Assembly: GCA_964020155.1 (NCBI GenBank)
Contig: OZ026550.1
Coordinates: 3,572,352 to 3,636,351 of the forward strand
DNA: 64,000 bases
Source: Chondrilla cf. caribensis
Taxonomy: Eukaryota > Porifera > Demospongiae > Chondrillida > Chondrillidae
Direction: 5' to 3'
Shown here: positions 1 through 12,317 of the stretch, piece by piece
Layout of the letters: each line of letters opens with the position of its first letter
How positions within the stretch are numbered: position 1 is the first letter of the stretch
Notes under the pieces: generated by a model
The model's database searches: none
What the model saw: only the letters and a program-made list of their open reading frames with translations
What the model was told of the DNA's origin: nothing
Translations under genes and position numbers: made by a program

Positions 1-484
1 TATCCAGTACAAAAGTCCCTTCATTCCCATCCCCACCACTCTCATGAACATGGGTTTTCATAAACTGAATAAGATGCTTTATACATTTGGTAAATTGAGT
101 TCTCTATCTGAATAATCTTATAACCATAATTTGAATTGTTTTTATTTGAAAAGCAAGGAGTTTTGCAGTTAGTAAGTCTCCGATATTATAGTTGTGGTAA
201 AGGCATATTCATTAATTTTATTTTCTTCATTTCATTTGAAGCCATTTGGTGTAATATAATAGCATTATGATAAAATTAAATAAATGGACAAAATCACTTA
301 ATATGGACTTTTATGGATTCGGGTACATCTATGACCCTTGTACAGCTGCTGTATATAACATGCAGATATGTAAACAAAATGAAGATGACAGTGTTACATA
401 TTATGTATATATAATATACAGAACATCAAATGTACTGTTTAACCGTACTCATATTCAGTAGTATACTTACATGGCACAACTCAC
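1..484. other. Non-coding sequence below gene A exon 21 (intron)
   Basis: No exon is seen here. By analogy with genes B and C, whose TM6-7 exon is followed by an intron of 1,070 and 664 bp before the tail exons, this is the start of the next gene A intron. The cytoplasmic-tail exons of gene A would lie beyond the window edge. The short plus-strand open frame at 267-461 has no recognisable protein features. Confidence 0.6.
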
Positions 485-643
485 TTGCAAAGTGTTGCAA
501 ATCACAAACAACCATGAAAAGATAATATGAAGTGCTTCACTGAAGTCATTAGCAGCTAAGAGTCCAAACAGCCAAGTTGCTCCCATCAAAGGTAGGAGAG
601 CAATGAAGGAGTACAGTGAGTATCTGGAGTAAGAAATAGGGGT

Positions 644-687
<44 letters not shown>

Positions 688-2892
688 GCGTGTGCGTGTG
701 CGTGTGTGTGTGTGTGCGTGTGTGTATGTATGTGCATACATACGTGTAACATACGTACATAAATGACATGTGGACGTACCGCAAAAGAATCCTATTATTC
801 TCCTTGTCGTGTGTTTGCTTGAGTTGATTATGCTTTGTCTTTATAATTGTGTACATTATTCTCAGAAGAATAGCTATGTTAAACTGTTGACAAAATATGA
901 TGTTTGCGACATGTGAAAGTGATTGTACAGAGTTGCTCTTATGTAATTGTAATGAACACAATTGCAATATTTTAATAATCAGCTTATGCGAGCGGTATAA
1001 CGGTATGAAGAAGACTTTCTGATATGAACTTGTTGTACATTTTGTAGGACTATATTATTACATACTTCCGTGAGTAGCCTTGTAATTGCTAAAGTTCAAT
1101 CACAAACACCTTCCCCAAAATAAGCCAGCTGCAGAAATTTGGTTTTGTTGTGAAAATTAAAATTATGCAAAATATACATCCCATGAAAACAGTGCCAGTC
1201 CCATAATATAATATGGCATTCACTGGTATATGAACATTATTATACAACTATCAAAATGCATTATTATAAATCCCTTAAAAATGTAGAAATTTTACATGTG
1301 CCAACTGAACTACTACTAGTTGATCATGATAATATACTTAATGTTGACTCAAGGACACAGGGACTTTTAATTGTTTTCATAATACTAGTATGCAACAGGA
1401 TGTCATTGATTTATGTAAGTGAATTGAGTTTTGAACTGTTCCATTCAATCCCTTATTCTATGACGATTGCATTTATTATTCTTCAAATTATAATAGATTA
1501 TTTATCAGTCATGTTTGATATTGATTACTGCAAATGTATGTTATTGTAATAACAATGCTCATATGTATGGGATTTGAAGTTTCAACATGTTAATGGCACG
1601 GCTAATTTATGGTACAGTGCTAACATGTACACTCACTAGTATAATCACAATCATTGGAGCCAGGAATGACCAGATGAAATTGTTCTCTTGAGACAGCCAA
1701 CATCTACAACAGTACAATAGTTCACCATATAGAGGGAGAAAATAAAACTGATGCATACGTGAGACATGAATTCAAACACAAATAGGGGGATTCTCTGAAT
1801 GTGCATAATGTACAGTTACATGTGTACACACACATTCTTTGACGTAATACCAGTATTTGAGATAACATACATAAATCTATCATCTGAAGTTACAACATAA
1901 TAGTCACTGCCAACACTGAATGCCACCCCGATAGTGACAATGAGAGGAATCAGTGGTAGACCTGAGAGGAACAAGAGGTGATAGTGTACAGGGGTGAGTC
2001 TGTGAGTGTGATAATCTGACATGTTGTAACAAATGAATACAAAAAGGCCTATATGACAACAATCATTGAGAGGACATAAAAGAGATGACTTCCAAGAACA
2101 TGCATCTAGCAGATTGGCATTGATCATTTACCATCAGTAGAGATCTTAGGAATACATATTAATATATTACTGTATAATTGGCATATTATACATCTGTGAA
2201 ACAAATTATTCAGGAGCTGCAAATTTCTAACAGACGATATTACACCACAAAATTCAAGAATACTGAAAGATTATAAAGCATAATATTATACTATTATAGC
2301 CATTATAATTTAATATTACATAATATATGCATTCCTGTTGGTTCATAAGGAATGAATTATCATAATATATAATCCACTAGTCTAAACTGTATGCAATGTA
2401 TGTATATTTTCATTGTCTCACCCCATCCTAGTGACAGATACAGAACCAGCCATTTCTTCTCATGTGCTCCAAACACTCTCACTAGCAAAACATACAACAT
2501 GACACCTTCACACAACATCCAACAGAATGAAGCCAGCAGGAAGTAGTGAAGAAGAGCAGTCAAAGCACTGCATCCCGCCTGTAAAGGGAGCAATTATAGT
2601 TGATGTATGTTTATTATACGTAGACATGAAGAACAGGGGACTAGTAAATATGTGTGCTTCATAAATTGAAAAGGAGGCTACGAAATACATAATATGTTGG
2701 AGTAGATGATAAGCATGATTTTAACTTGTCAATGTGAGCTAATGCGCTTACCTTGCTATGAAAGTTTCCATCAAACCCCACACTACCGACAACTATGTAC
2801 AAGATTAGTCCACAAAACAGAGCAATGCAGAGGTTGAGGTGGACAAAGTAGACTGTGTTGGTGAATAACTCTTTCCTCTACGTGTGAGTGTG

Positions 2893-2961
<69 letters not shown>

Positions 2962-3150
2962 GTGTATGCATGTTTGAAGAACTATGCACAATCACTTGTT
3001 CATTAAATACATACAAAATGATAGTTGCATGGTGTTTAAAAGTTAAAAACTTACTTTAGAGAAATAAAGAATATAATATATAGACAGAGCCAAGCATATA
3101 CTAGAGATTCCGCATCCAACAATACTCAGAACAGTAAACAAGAGATCATT
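485..3150 (-). CDS. Gene A exons 15-21: seven-transmembrane region
   Basis: Seven exons encode a family B2 7TM bundle: TM1 3055-3150, TM2 2752-2875, TM3 2422-2578, TM4 1871-1961, ECL2 plus TM5 1637-1703, ICL3 780-883, TM6-7 485-623. Family marks seen: the Cys at the start of TM3 (AGCSALTAL) and in ECL2 (CWLSQ), which form the conserved extracellular disulfide; CEGVMLYVLLVRVF at the end of TM3; LPLMGATWLFG in TM6; FVICNTLQ in TM7. All exons match B and C in length except TM1, which is 96 nt instead of 92. The 4 extra nucleotides sit in an AT-rich run near 3,070-3,080 and leave the exon in phase 0 where the TM2 exon needs phase 2. The other six exons are open and in phase. Confidence 0.85.
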
Positions 3151-4116
3151 CTATGGAACATTAAATATAAGAATATTTTATAACTGTTACACAACAGAAT
3201 ATATGGTAGGAAGCAAAAGCATGTGGTTTGTGTATGATTTTGACAACAAGCTATACTTGTGTATATAAAATTTAAGAATATCAGAATTAAAATTATACAA
3301 TAAATTTTAACGAGATGCATGGAAGAGATAGAAAGGGATTTCCTTCCTTACTATACCCTAAATAGTGATCAATTTTTAAAATGCAGTAGATCTTCACTAG
3401 TGTGAGTTTCACTAAATCTATTATCATTACTATTCGGAATGATATGCTGCAAAATAACTACATTTAGCCGTAATATTATTGACCGGGTTTAAAGCCTATG
3501 TTACATAGCTTTCCAAATTAAATGGTTTAACTTTGTATAGCTGTTAATCGTAACTGTGCTATGTTTTGATGGTCTGTGTGCTAATGATAGAGTCAAATTC
3601 ACAATAATAGGTAACATTATCATTATCATTTGAGGTGCACTGACAAGGGATTTAACTGATATTCTGATAAGATATAGTACCAATATAGGCCGATACTGAT
3701 AGCCAATCCGATATTTTGTACACAAGATTTGTAGTATATGAGTTACTAGATTTAGTCCTGTACTTGCAAAATCGATGGTGTTATCAATAATAATATCAGT
3801 AATTCGAGAGTGGGGCAGCAGCCCTACGAGTTTTCAAGTTACTTTTTTGCCACCTTCGCATGACATAAATACATATTATGTCAACATCATACAGGTCGGC
3901 ACCTTTTGAACATTAGCCCATTTTGTAAGCTTGATTGTATAACAACGAGTATACGATCAGTGAAGTAAACTTGCACTTTTTGGAATGAGCAAGTGACGGT
4001 ACAAGTGTGCTTTAAAGTTTGGGTACTTTTGGCGAGCTTGACAATATAAATTCACATAAAAATCTTAGCAATTTGAAATGGGTTAAAATTTCATGGGATT
4101 AATTGACATGTCATAC

Positions 4117-5058
4117 CTGTGGTACTTTCTGATCAGCAATGACTCCTGTATAATCCACCAATATAACAAAGCTAGTGAGATGTCGTGATTGACATGAAAT
4201 TTTTCCGTCTAATTCAATCGTTATTAGCCCTTCACCAGACCAACCACCAGTCACTGAACTGCACACACACAGGTAATTAAAAGAAATGTACAGTAAAATA
4301 ATGAACAATAAGACATTATAACACAGCAATATCACCTGAGTAGTTGAGTGGAGTCTTTCTCGATGTCAAAGAAAACACAATATGCTGATGTGTAATCTTG
4401 ACTGTCCTATATGCATGAAATAGTACAATCATCGTGAAAGAGATGGATAATGGTAGGTTGCATAATACAGTTGTTATTTGTAAAAGTGACATGTTTCCCA
4501 CAAATGTAAGGCTCTCTACTATTAGCTACAATTGATAGATTTGTTATGAAAATCATCCCACGCGTGGACGTTAACAACATGAAGTATAGAATTATGATCA
4601 CCGTGATTGACAATTTAATGATTTACCAATATAGTTTCCTATATACAGGACAGAACACCATGCAAGGCAGATCAATCAGCAAGCTATAAGATAAGAGATC
4701 AATTGATATAATTTACATTCATTAGATATCCAATACAGCTGGTGTATTTGATAGTATAGTTGTTACCAAGAAGAGCTATAATTTTATCTAATTACTACCG
4801 TAAAATATTTAAAATCTTATTCCTAAATTCAGAGTTCTTGTATGACGTTGAACAACTACTATTATCTATACATGTGCGAATAGTAACTTACAGCTATGAC
4901 GCTATTGTGAAATAGTTGTATCATAAATCATAGCTTAACACACCTGCACATCGAAAGTCATGTTTGCACGTCTTCTTCCCAGAGCCAATGAGTAATTGCT
5001 GAAATCGGCTACCTGAGCAGACAGCATGACAGGAGAGATGGCAAGGTTGCCTATAGAA
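4117..5058 (-). CDS. Gene A exons 12-14: distal GAIN domain and GPS
   Basis: Exons 4944-5058, 4336-4406 and 4117-4258. The first encodes the beta-strand segment SSIGNLAISPVMLSAQVADF. The second carries the first GPS cysteine (AYCVFFDIEKDS). The third carries GGWSGEGL, then ISCQSRHLTSFVILVDYTG. The HL/T cleavage site is present and TSFVILVD would be the tethered agonist. Of the usual four GPS cysteines only two remain: the EGC position is Leu and the second of the CxC pair is Ser, as in B and C. Exon 13 is 6 nt longer than its counterparts (DSQDYT against DNYT), in frame. The exon 14 donor also lies three codons further downstream than in B and C, adding VPQ. Confidence 0.85.
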
Positions 5059-5522
5059 CTATTGAAGGAAGGGAAATTTATTTTTGGAGCAAAAATAATA
5101 ATTGAATGCATAGTAAACATGTGTATCTTATGCAATCTAATCAATTCTAGTCGGGTGTGCACATGTTGAATAAAAATACACGAAATGTATAAATTCTATG
5201 AAACAATTGTATGTATAATATTATAATCAATGTACAGTTTTAATCCAAACTGAACATCCCATCCTATCCCCGTACCTTTACCTGTATTACTTTCATATCC
5301 AAACTATAAAGTATATAATTACAGGTGTGGACTGCATATAGTACTAGTGTTCGTACTTCAAGATACGTATACAGTAGGAACATTCGAAATGTCAGCTAAT
5401 ATAAATAAATTCTCAACCATAATATCTTTAATGAAATGGCCATGTGTATTACCTCAGTGAAAGTTAATTTTTTTCATATTATTATTGTACGTATGTAAGC
5501 TACAATAATGAAATGTAAATAC

Positions 5523-6581
5523 CTTCCATTATCAAATATTTGTGGCAAAATGGACTGGATATTTGTAAGCAACATGTTCACCACAGCAACGGGTTGATTA
5601 CATGATAAAATAAATATTCAAAGGTATACCAAATAATGTGCTATTGAGATGGATACACCACAACACACCATTACAAATACACTCATATCAGATAATACAA
5701 TAATATTATATATTCGTAGCAACAGGTTTCCTCTGTCTGTACATTTGTACAGGGCATCACATGTGATCCTGTATAATATTATTATAGTTACAGTAACTCT
5801 TGAATATGATCAAAATTCAAAATATCATCAGGGGTCAATAATAATCCGGAAGGTTGGATATATAAAATTCTTGATATCCAGTTAAGAATAATAACATCAG
5901 CTATGATATACAAAACTCACCACCCACTGCTCTTTCCTTCAAAAGTTCTCCTGGGATAGTGATCCTAGGAAGTGTGTTAGGTGATCCAATAACAGTTGGA
6001 ATGCTAGGAAAGTCTCTCTTTGATGGATATATCACATCGTCGTACAGCAAATCACCGCTACTGTTGATTTCAGGCTTAACCTCAGTTGCCTTCACAGCTA
6101 GAAATTATTCACAGCAGTATTATAGTGTTATGATCTCAAGAAGGTATATATTATGACATCAACAGATAAACCACATAGTATCAATTAAAGTGTCAGATTA
6201 ATATATAGCCAATCTCTTTATTGGGATACATTACAAATGTAACAACATACACATCATGTCACAATGTATGATCCTGAATAACGTGTGCTCAAAGGATAAT
6301 AAATTATAACACTTTCCTGTTCTCCAAATAAAAGACTTACTCATCCTGGTGCTACTAAACACAGCCTCTACATTTTGGTTTTCAGAGGAAGTAGTACCAT
6401 TGTTTGAAGGAATGTTGTAAGCAAATGACACAGCAATTTCTTCCATACTCTGCAACAGTAGTGTAGCACCTGCACTTTGTGCGTCCTGTACGTTGTGTAC
6501 ATACATATACATGTGAAAACAATCAATTGTCACATATAATCATGGCAAAATGAATGATTGATTTTAACATACATATGTACG

Positions 6582-6640
<59 letters not shown>

Positions 6641-8563
6641 CGAATGCATGCACACACACACGCTAATCACATATTCATAGTGCACACATGTACACATACA
6701 GACATGCAGACACATGCACATGCACACATGCGCATACACATACACACACACTAATTACATATGTACGTACATTGTTGAGCACTTCCCACTGACTGTTATA
6801 TACAGGGTCCAAGATATTACTACAAATGGTGAAGAAGGCCTGAAACAAAAAGACAAAACATGCATACAATATACATACTCGTGGTAACCTTCAAAGGATA
6901 TACATGTATCAATATTATGCATGTGAGTGGATCTGACTAATAAGTCAATTTTGAAATTTTGTGCAATTATGTTTTGATAGCTTCATCCTTGAACTTAATG
7001 ATGTTTTCAAAATGATAACTTATGCCATTTTGCAGATAAGCTGAGTTTCATTTCAAGCATTGAGGTGCTTGTTAGTTGGAATAAAAATTTAATTTTATTA
7101 TGACTTGGTACCCTAGCTCTGTAAAATAATTAATTGTTGGTTAAAGTAATGTAATCAAAATCGTATAAAACAGTATTCATGCATATTGTAGTAATTTATA
7201 GATATTCGGATGTCTTTGGAAAGAAATGAAGTTGTTCAGAATAATGTCATTTAATGAACTTGCCAAAATTTACAATGCAAGATATTAGTCACATGTGCGC
7301 AACTGTCCGTACTTAAGCTTGTGCGCCAGGTAAGTGTAGAAAACAATGATCCAATACTGGATTCATCACACATGTCCATGCACCATGCACAATGCAAATA
7401 ACTTCTACATTACCTTACTGAGTGGTTCTCCCTGTTGCAAGAGGTCAGTTGATTTGGCATACCTAATGTACAGTAGTGGAAGATGACAAATGGACGATAT
7501 TTGGCTTTATTACCACTGCAGATGTGGTCAGCATCAGACAAGCTAGGTATTATTTGCACATATGCATATTTGTTTAGCCTAATAAACTTGTGTCTAAATC
7601 CTATCCACTAGTGGAGAGTATCACTGATGGAAATTGAGGATGAAATATTAATTATCGAAAGAGTATTAAATGCATCATTAGAGAGCATATTGGAGAAATT
7701 ACAGCAATTTGTCAATGCTGTTCATACTCAAGGAAACAAATGGCAATATATTGTGGTATCAAGGTATGAAGCACTAGCACAAACTACATTTTATATTAAC
7801 ACCTCCATACATTAAGGGGGAAGAAACGTGTATACTTAAGTCTGTATATGCAGCTTAACTGGACTGGGTAATGAGCTAACCTTGACGCTATGTTTAGGAA
7901 CACATTAGTTGTATTCAAATCCCTTGGAAATAGTGGAACTGCTCGTTGGTCCATACTAGTATTCTCTCGTAGATAATTTGTGTTGGTGAGAATAAGGTTG
8001 AAGTCCATAGAGTTGATTGTAGCTGGAGCAACTCTGCTGCCATTGAAGTTGTCAACATTGTTTATCAGTACATTGTTCTATAATACAAGGAACAATATAC
8101 AAGACTGTAAGCATATGACTGCCCATGTATAAATTTGGATTACTAGCTACCAATAAGCTTTGGCACATAAAATGTGTACAAATCTACATGGACATCTAAT
8201 CATGCAGCTAGAAAATGAAAAAAAAAAACTCACATTTTCTTCAACTACTACAAATTGTGAACAATTCCTTACATCAGGATCATGCCATTCTCCGCTAGTT
8301 ACATTACACCAACGTGTGGCAAAACCTATGAAATTTCAGAGCCAAAATGCAGAGACACATGAATATCACAATAACTAGCATATTCAATAGGGATTGCAAA
8401 ATTAAATTATGCATAATCTATTATAGAATATGCACTGTACAAATGCACTTCATTGACATACCTGTAGCTCCCTCTCCAGGACATGGCTGAACGTCATATC
8501 TAGCACCCAGTGTATCAGACCAATGTATCTTCCATATGCTGTCTACTTCTTCATCACATGAAA
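5523..8563 (-). CDS. Gene A exons 4-11: hormone-receptor (HRM) and GAIN domains
   Basis: HRM exons 8462-8563 and 8234-8325 read SCDEEVDSIWKIHW, then YDVQPCPGEGATG, RWCNVTSGEWHDPDVRNC: the Cys/Trp pattern of the HormR domain of family B GPCRs. GAIN exons follow at 7881-8077 (MDFNLILTNTNYLRENTSM), 7414-7462 (RYAKSTDLLQQGEPLSK), 6771-6839 (NILDPVYNSQWEVL), 6341-6485 (LLLQSMEEIAVSFAYNIPS), 5921-6097 (ending in ELLKERAVGG) and about 5523-5593 (PVAVVNMLLTNIQSILPQIF). Exon lengths equal those of B and C. Exon 11 has an intact reading frame, but the AG that should precede it (about 5594-5596) is missing: the strand reads CATGTAATC where C reads ACAGATAATG. The nearest upstream AG is about 60 nt away. 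Exon skipping or loss of function would follow. Confidence 0.8.
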
Positions 8564-8874
8564 CTATTATAAATGAAGATATTCACATAGACAACAAATG
8601 TTCATGCATCATCAATAGTGACAATGTACATATAATCCCTATTTATTACCAATAATTGGGATGATAATAAAAATTATGCTTTGGAACCTCGTGGCTGTAT
8701 TCACTCAAATAGGTCAGAAAAAGGTTCTAGGGCTCTAAGGTGAATTTAGTGTCATGAAGTATTCCGGAAGGTAATTGCTGAGAAATGTGTACAATACGTC
8801 TATTTAAGTATCAATTGCCAATTGTAAAATTAATAAAATCCCACCAATAAATATTATGATGATAGAATACTTAC

Positions 8875-9171
8875 AGCTGTATGCTGTAATGGTCACAAAC
8901 TCGCTGAATTCTCCAGGTCCTACTTGAGAATCAGCTCTTACTTGAACTTCATAACTAGTACCAGCGGAAAGGTTTTCCAGGGTGTAGGATCTTTGTGAGG
9001 GTTGTACTATCCTCTGCATGCGACCAGAGGAGGGCCTGGGGAGTTTTCCATAGTTTATGAAGTATCTGGTGATGGTAATGTCACTTTCAGGTGCAGTCCA
9101 GTTCACTCTAATGGCTGGTTTTCCACTTACTACCACATTGGCAAGAATTGGGCGACTCGTTCTTGAAGGAC
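8875..9171 (-). CDS. Gene A exon 3: intact fibronectin type III domain
   Basis: A 297 nt exon bounded by acceptor TTCAAAG and donor GTAAGT, phase 1 at both ends, so it could be inserted or lost without frame change. It encodes one FN3 domain of about 98 residues: AIRVNWTAPESDITITRYFI (B and C strand core with the conserved Trp), YTLENLSAGTSYEVQVRADS (E-F loop Leu and the F-strand Tyr), ending GPGEFSEFVTITAYS. It lies between the FN3-1 exon and the HRM exons. No equivalent is seen in genes B or C, where the large repeat exon splices straight to HRM. FN3 domains usually mediate extracellular protein contacts. Confidence 0.88.
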
Positions 9172-10060
9172 CTTTGAATAACAAGATAAAAAGCATTACC
9201 ATTGTCCAGGTTGAATCTAATAAAGCCTAGTTACACTGGACAGACAGAGGTTTTTTTGAAAAGGCACTGATCCATATAGAAGATGGAAATAACACCGTAA
9301 TCCATATGAATTCTTGCCATAAGGCCAATCTCATTTTTCTTAAAATCCAGGTAGCTAGCAATTGGGGGACACCCAAACAATGGAATAAGATGCTGACTGC
9401 TAGCACGATGGAAATTTAAATATTGTCCATTCCTACATGTCAAAGATATGCTAAAAGCTGTCATACAGCTAGGTCTTTTGAATAATATCTTTTGGAAGGA
9501 AATGCATATTTGTAGAACCATTTTCTGCAGTATTGATCACGTCATACTTATTTCTGTATTATTAGTTTGTATTTGATTATCGATACCTTTTCAAGGCTTT
9601 GGGAGTTCAGAAACTCCTCTTACATAATCAAGGTAGGCCATCACTGACTTACAGTGCAAAATTGAGAGCTTTTTCACCAAATGCAACTTCCAGAAATGTA
9701 AACAATACCCTCATCACCCGATCACCCCTTATATATCACATTGCAATGTTTACATAACTTGAAACAAAGTTATTGATAGCATGCTGCATGTGTACACGTT
9801 CTATCAGTGAATGTCTTCAGATTATATAGATTGATTAGGACATCAGTCATGATCATAGAATGCAAACCTATATAGTTAGGTGGGTGACAACATACGCACT
9901 AATGGAATGGATATTGCAGAATAATTACACTTCTGATCAAATTCACATCGTCTATATAGTGAGCAGTGCAGGGTGATATAATTAAAATGTATCCCATGTA
10001 TTTTATAAAGAATATTTATTATTATGATGAATAATTGGTAAACTCATTTACGTAGGAATA

Positions 10061-10234
10061 CAGTGGAACCTCTCTATTAAGGCCACTTTGGGACCTTAAT
10101 TTTAGTCCTAAATACAGAGGTTTCCTCAATTCAGAGGTCATTTTATACACTTCAGTACTACACTGGGACACAGAATGGTATCCTTATTACAGAGGTTTCC
10201 ACATTTCAGAGGTTTGTAATAGAGAGGTTCCCTG
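10061..10234. mobile_element. 174 bp MITE, pogo/Tigger-like TIRs
   Basis: Short element with terminal inverted repeats (left CAGTGGAACCTCTCTATTA; right end the complement of CAGGGAACCTCTCTATTA), flanked by TA on both sides (10059-10060, 10235-10236). The CAGTnGAACC start and the TA target duplication are typical of the pogo branch of Tc1/mariner elements. It has no coding capacity. It lies in gene A intron 2, and the same family forms the inverted pair at 57,432-57,787. Confidence 0.85.
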
Positions 10235-10668
10235 TAAACCATGTGTACTTGTCACCTTGCAGTAAGACCCATAAAAATACAGTCTAAGGATTCAATATTG
10301 AGTAATTTAAAATGCTCCATGCTATATGTTGGTAAAATTTTCATACATCAGAAGTAAGTATAGGTTACTACACGTCCACGAGGGAGGAAACACATTTACT
10401 GCTTTACCTCCCAAGGAGGGCATGTAGTAACCTATTTATTACAATGTAGCAGAATGAACAGCCTGCCTGCACATGCACACAGGGAAAGTATCAAATTAAC
10501 TGCTCAGGCAGTGCCTTTGATGCATAACATCATCGGGCCCTCGTGATCGTATCTGTGCAGTAAATGCGGTACCTCCCTTGTATGCATGTAGTAACCTATT
10601 AACTTATTGCCTGATGACATAGGCATGTAAGCTATACATACTATATGCAGCTATATTGGACTGCTTAC

Positions 10669-11026
10669 CTACGTATGTTCTCTCTTCTTGTCTATCACTG
10701 TATGCTCCTTGTATGCCTGCTGATTCTGCAGCTACCCAGATGTAATAGGTAGTTCCTCTAAGAAGTGGCCACAGTATGGTAGAAGTGCCAGTGATTCCAC
10801 TGGTACTACAGTCAGCATCAAATGGTGGATCAGACTGGGTTCCATTACTTCTACTGTAACATATATACAGTGTAGGTGATGCCACTTCCACTGACTGCAT
10901 TCCATGACACTCGGATACCACCAGATGAATGTTATACATATTTACTAATAACTACACCTTGGACTTTGGAAATTGGCATTACAGTAGGTGTTGGAGTCGA
11001 TATCAGAGTAGACATTGTTGAGGTAG
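10669..11026 (-). pseudogene. Gene A exon 2: FN3 domain exon with stop codon and frameshift
   Basis: Bounded by acceptor CTCTGTTCAG and donor GTAAGC. The upstream phase gives a Ser/Thr/Pro-rich linker (ATSTMSTLISTPTPTVMPIS) leading to an FN3 start (KVQGVVISKYV). An in-frame TAA follows at 10932-10934, then SSGGIRVSWNAVSGSGITYT in the same frame. The frame breaks in a TATATAT run near 10,857-10,863. The rest of the domain (CYSRSNGTQSDPPFDADC, LLRGTTYYIWVAAES) is read one frame over and leaves the exon in the correct phase 1. Exon length 358 nt is one more than a clean phase requires. Two independent defects in one exon argue against translation, though each could also be a base-calling error. 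Confidence 0.8.
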
Positions 11027-11389
11027 CTGAACAGAGTTGCCCAATAGAAAAATATTCATGTGTCATTATATTGAGAAGATAATGTTTTTAAGAGATAAAG
11101 ATATTCTAACTTAAATGGAACATGGGCTAAAATTACTACACACAGTTATTCTAGCACAGGCCCACTATATTGCACGAACAGGTCTGGAATGGAGGCAGAA
11201 AGGGGGCTACAATATCACCATGAGTAAAAAATGTTGGTATAGAAACTGTCATTTATTAAACCATATGCTCAATGACATTTACTGAAAGTTAAAAGCTTGT
11301 ACTAGATAAGGATTCAAGCTACTAAAGAAGTTCAAGATATGGTCAAAAGATGAATTAAAATGACATTATTTTAATTAATGTTCACATAC

Positions 11390-11870
11390 CTGTATTGATC
11401 TCTGTAAAAACTTGCATTAAAGCCACTCTAGGATTTCCCAAGATGTACTTATTGACTTGAAGGGCATTAAAACTGTTTATCGCTTGGGATGGACGTCCCT
11501 CATGATCATGTACAATGCCCGCATTAGCTGATAAATAAGTGCTGTCCTTGTTCATGGAGAAAACTCTAATAGCATTCAAATCATACAAAGTCAGAAGAAA
11601 TGTGATTGTGCTCTCAGAAAAAGAATTCAATAGCAATGTTCCACCAGTAAGAGTCTGATCTGGCCCAGAACCATTTGCATTTGACTGGATTGTAAGTCCA
11701 GTGTAGAAGTCGTTAATTGGTGTCATCACGGGGTAATTGAATACCAGACTAATTTCGGCATTTTCCAAGTTCAGATTGAACTCTGTGATGAAGAATTCCT
11801 GACAGCTTGCAGGAGCCACAAGTAAGGCTGCTGTGATCATACAAACTACGCTACAGCAACTGACAATCAT
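11390..11870 (-). CDS. Gene A exon 1 (coding): signal peptide and single repeat domain
   Basis: Encodes 160 residues. The start at 11870 was chosen over an upstream in-frame Met because the matching Met begins genes B and C and the sequence ahead of it (GATATC) is a shared 5' UTR. Residues 1-24 form a hydrophobic signal peptide ending ALLVAPASCQ. One repeat follows (EFNLNLENAEISLVF ... FNALQVN). The exon then jumps to ILGNPRVALMQVFTEINT, which matches the last 20 residues of the large exon in B and C. So A has repeat 1 joined to the end of the final repeat, with the middle of the array missing. Donor ACAG/GTATGT, phase 1. Confidence 0.85.
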
Positions 11871-11913
11871 TGAGATATCTTGCCTCAAAGTTACAATAGT
11901 AGAGATGTATACC
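11871..11913 (-). other. 5' UTR of gene A coding exon 1 with conserved acceptor
   Basis: A candidate acceptor (TTTAACAG before 11913) precedes a 43 nt leader. B and C have acceptors at the same relative place (leaders 34221-34264 and 61982-62029), followed by the same TATnCAT...ACTATTG pattern and GATATC just before the ATG. Conservation across the three copies supports splicing of an upstream non-coding exon onto this point. Confidence 0.55.
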
Positions 11914-12317
11914 CTGTTAAAGGGAAGAAAGGGGAAGAAAGAGAGATAAAGCAATAGTCTCTATTATTAGTAATTAATATTCGTGCTAGCTTATAGCATG
12001 TCCAGAATACTCTCTATCCACTGGCAGTCTGGGGAGTATATGATGCAACTAATTATTTTTATGTACCAGTAGTATATTATGTATTAAGTTTGCCAAAATT
12101 AATACCCTTTACGACAGTCTGAAGTATGATGCAGTATTACATTGCACTGATCATAGTGTTTGCACTAGGAGGTGATTGGGTTACAATAACTTCGGAATGT
12201 TATGGGGTGCATGTGGATAATATTCTCTATCCTACACGCAGATGCAAACTGTAATATTATAGCAGTTGAACTGAGATTTGGCGGTATTTCCGATTTACGG
12301 TCTTAAAGGATATGGAT

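Larger units (their letters stand above)
485..11870 (-). pseudogene. Gene A: adhesion GPCR paralogue, probably a pseudogene, 3' end outside window
   Basis: Adhesion-type GPCR in 21 visible coding exons, minus strand, 5' to 3': 11390-11870, 10669-11026, 8875-9171, 8462-8563, 8234-8325, 7881-8077, 7414-7462, 6771-6839, 6341-6485, 5921-6097, 5523-~5593, 4944-5058, 4336-4406, 4117-4258, 3055-3150, 2752-2875, 2422-2578, 1871-1961, 1637-1703, 780-883, 485-623. Order: signal peptide, one repeat domain, two FN3 domains, HRM, GAIN, GPS, 7TM. Most exons match genes B and C exactly in length and phase. Lesions: in-frame TAA and a frame break in the first FN3 exon, no AG acceptor before exon 11, and 4 extra nucleotides in the TM1 exon. 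Each breaks the open frame, so I infer a young pseudogene. Assembly error at some sites, or a shorter alternative transcript, is possible. The tail exons lie below position 1. Confidence 0.8.

Noticed and set aside
7627..7815. Plus-strand 62 codon frame with a helical look
   Set aside because: Lies in a gene A intron, no recognised domain, no equivalent in the same introns of B and C.
8804..9202. Extending the FN3-2 exon to the full open frame
   Set aside because: Clear acceptor at 9172-9173 and donor at 8873-8874 with matching phases define a smaller exon.
10922..10962. A tiny intron in the first FN3 exon of gene A that would remove the TAA
   Set aside because: It would be about 40 nt and would delete the conserved GGIRVSWNAV core, so a stop codon is the simpler reading.
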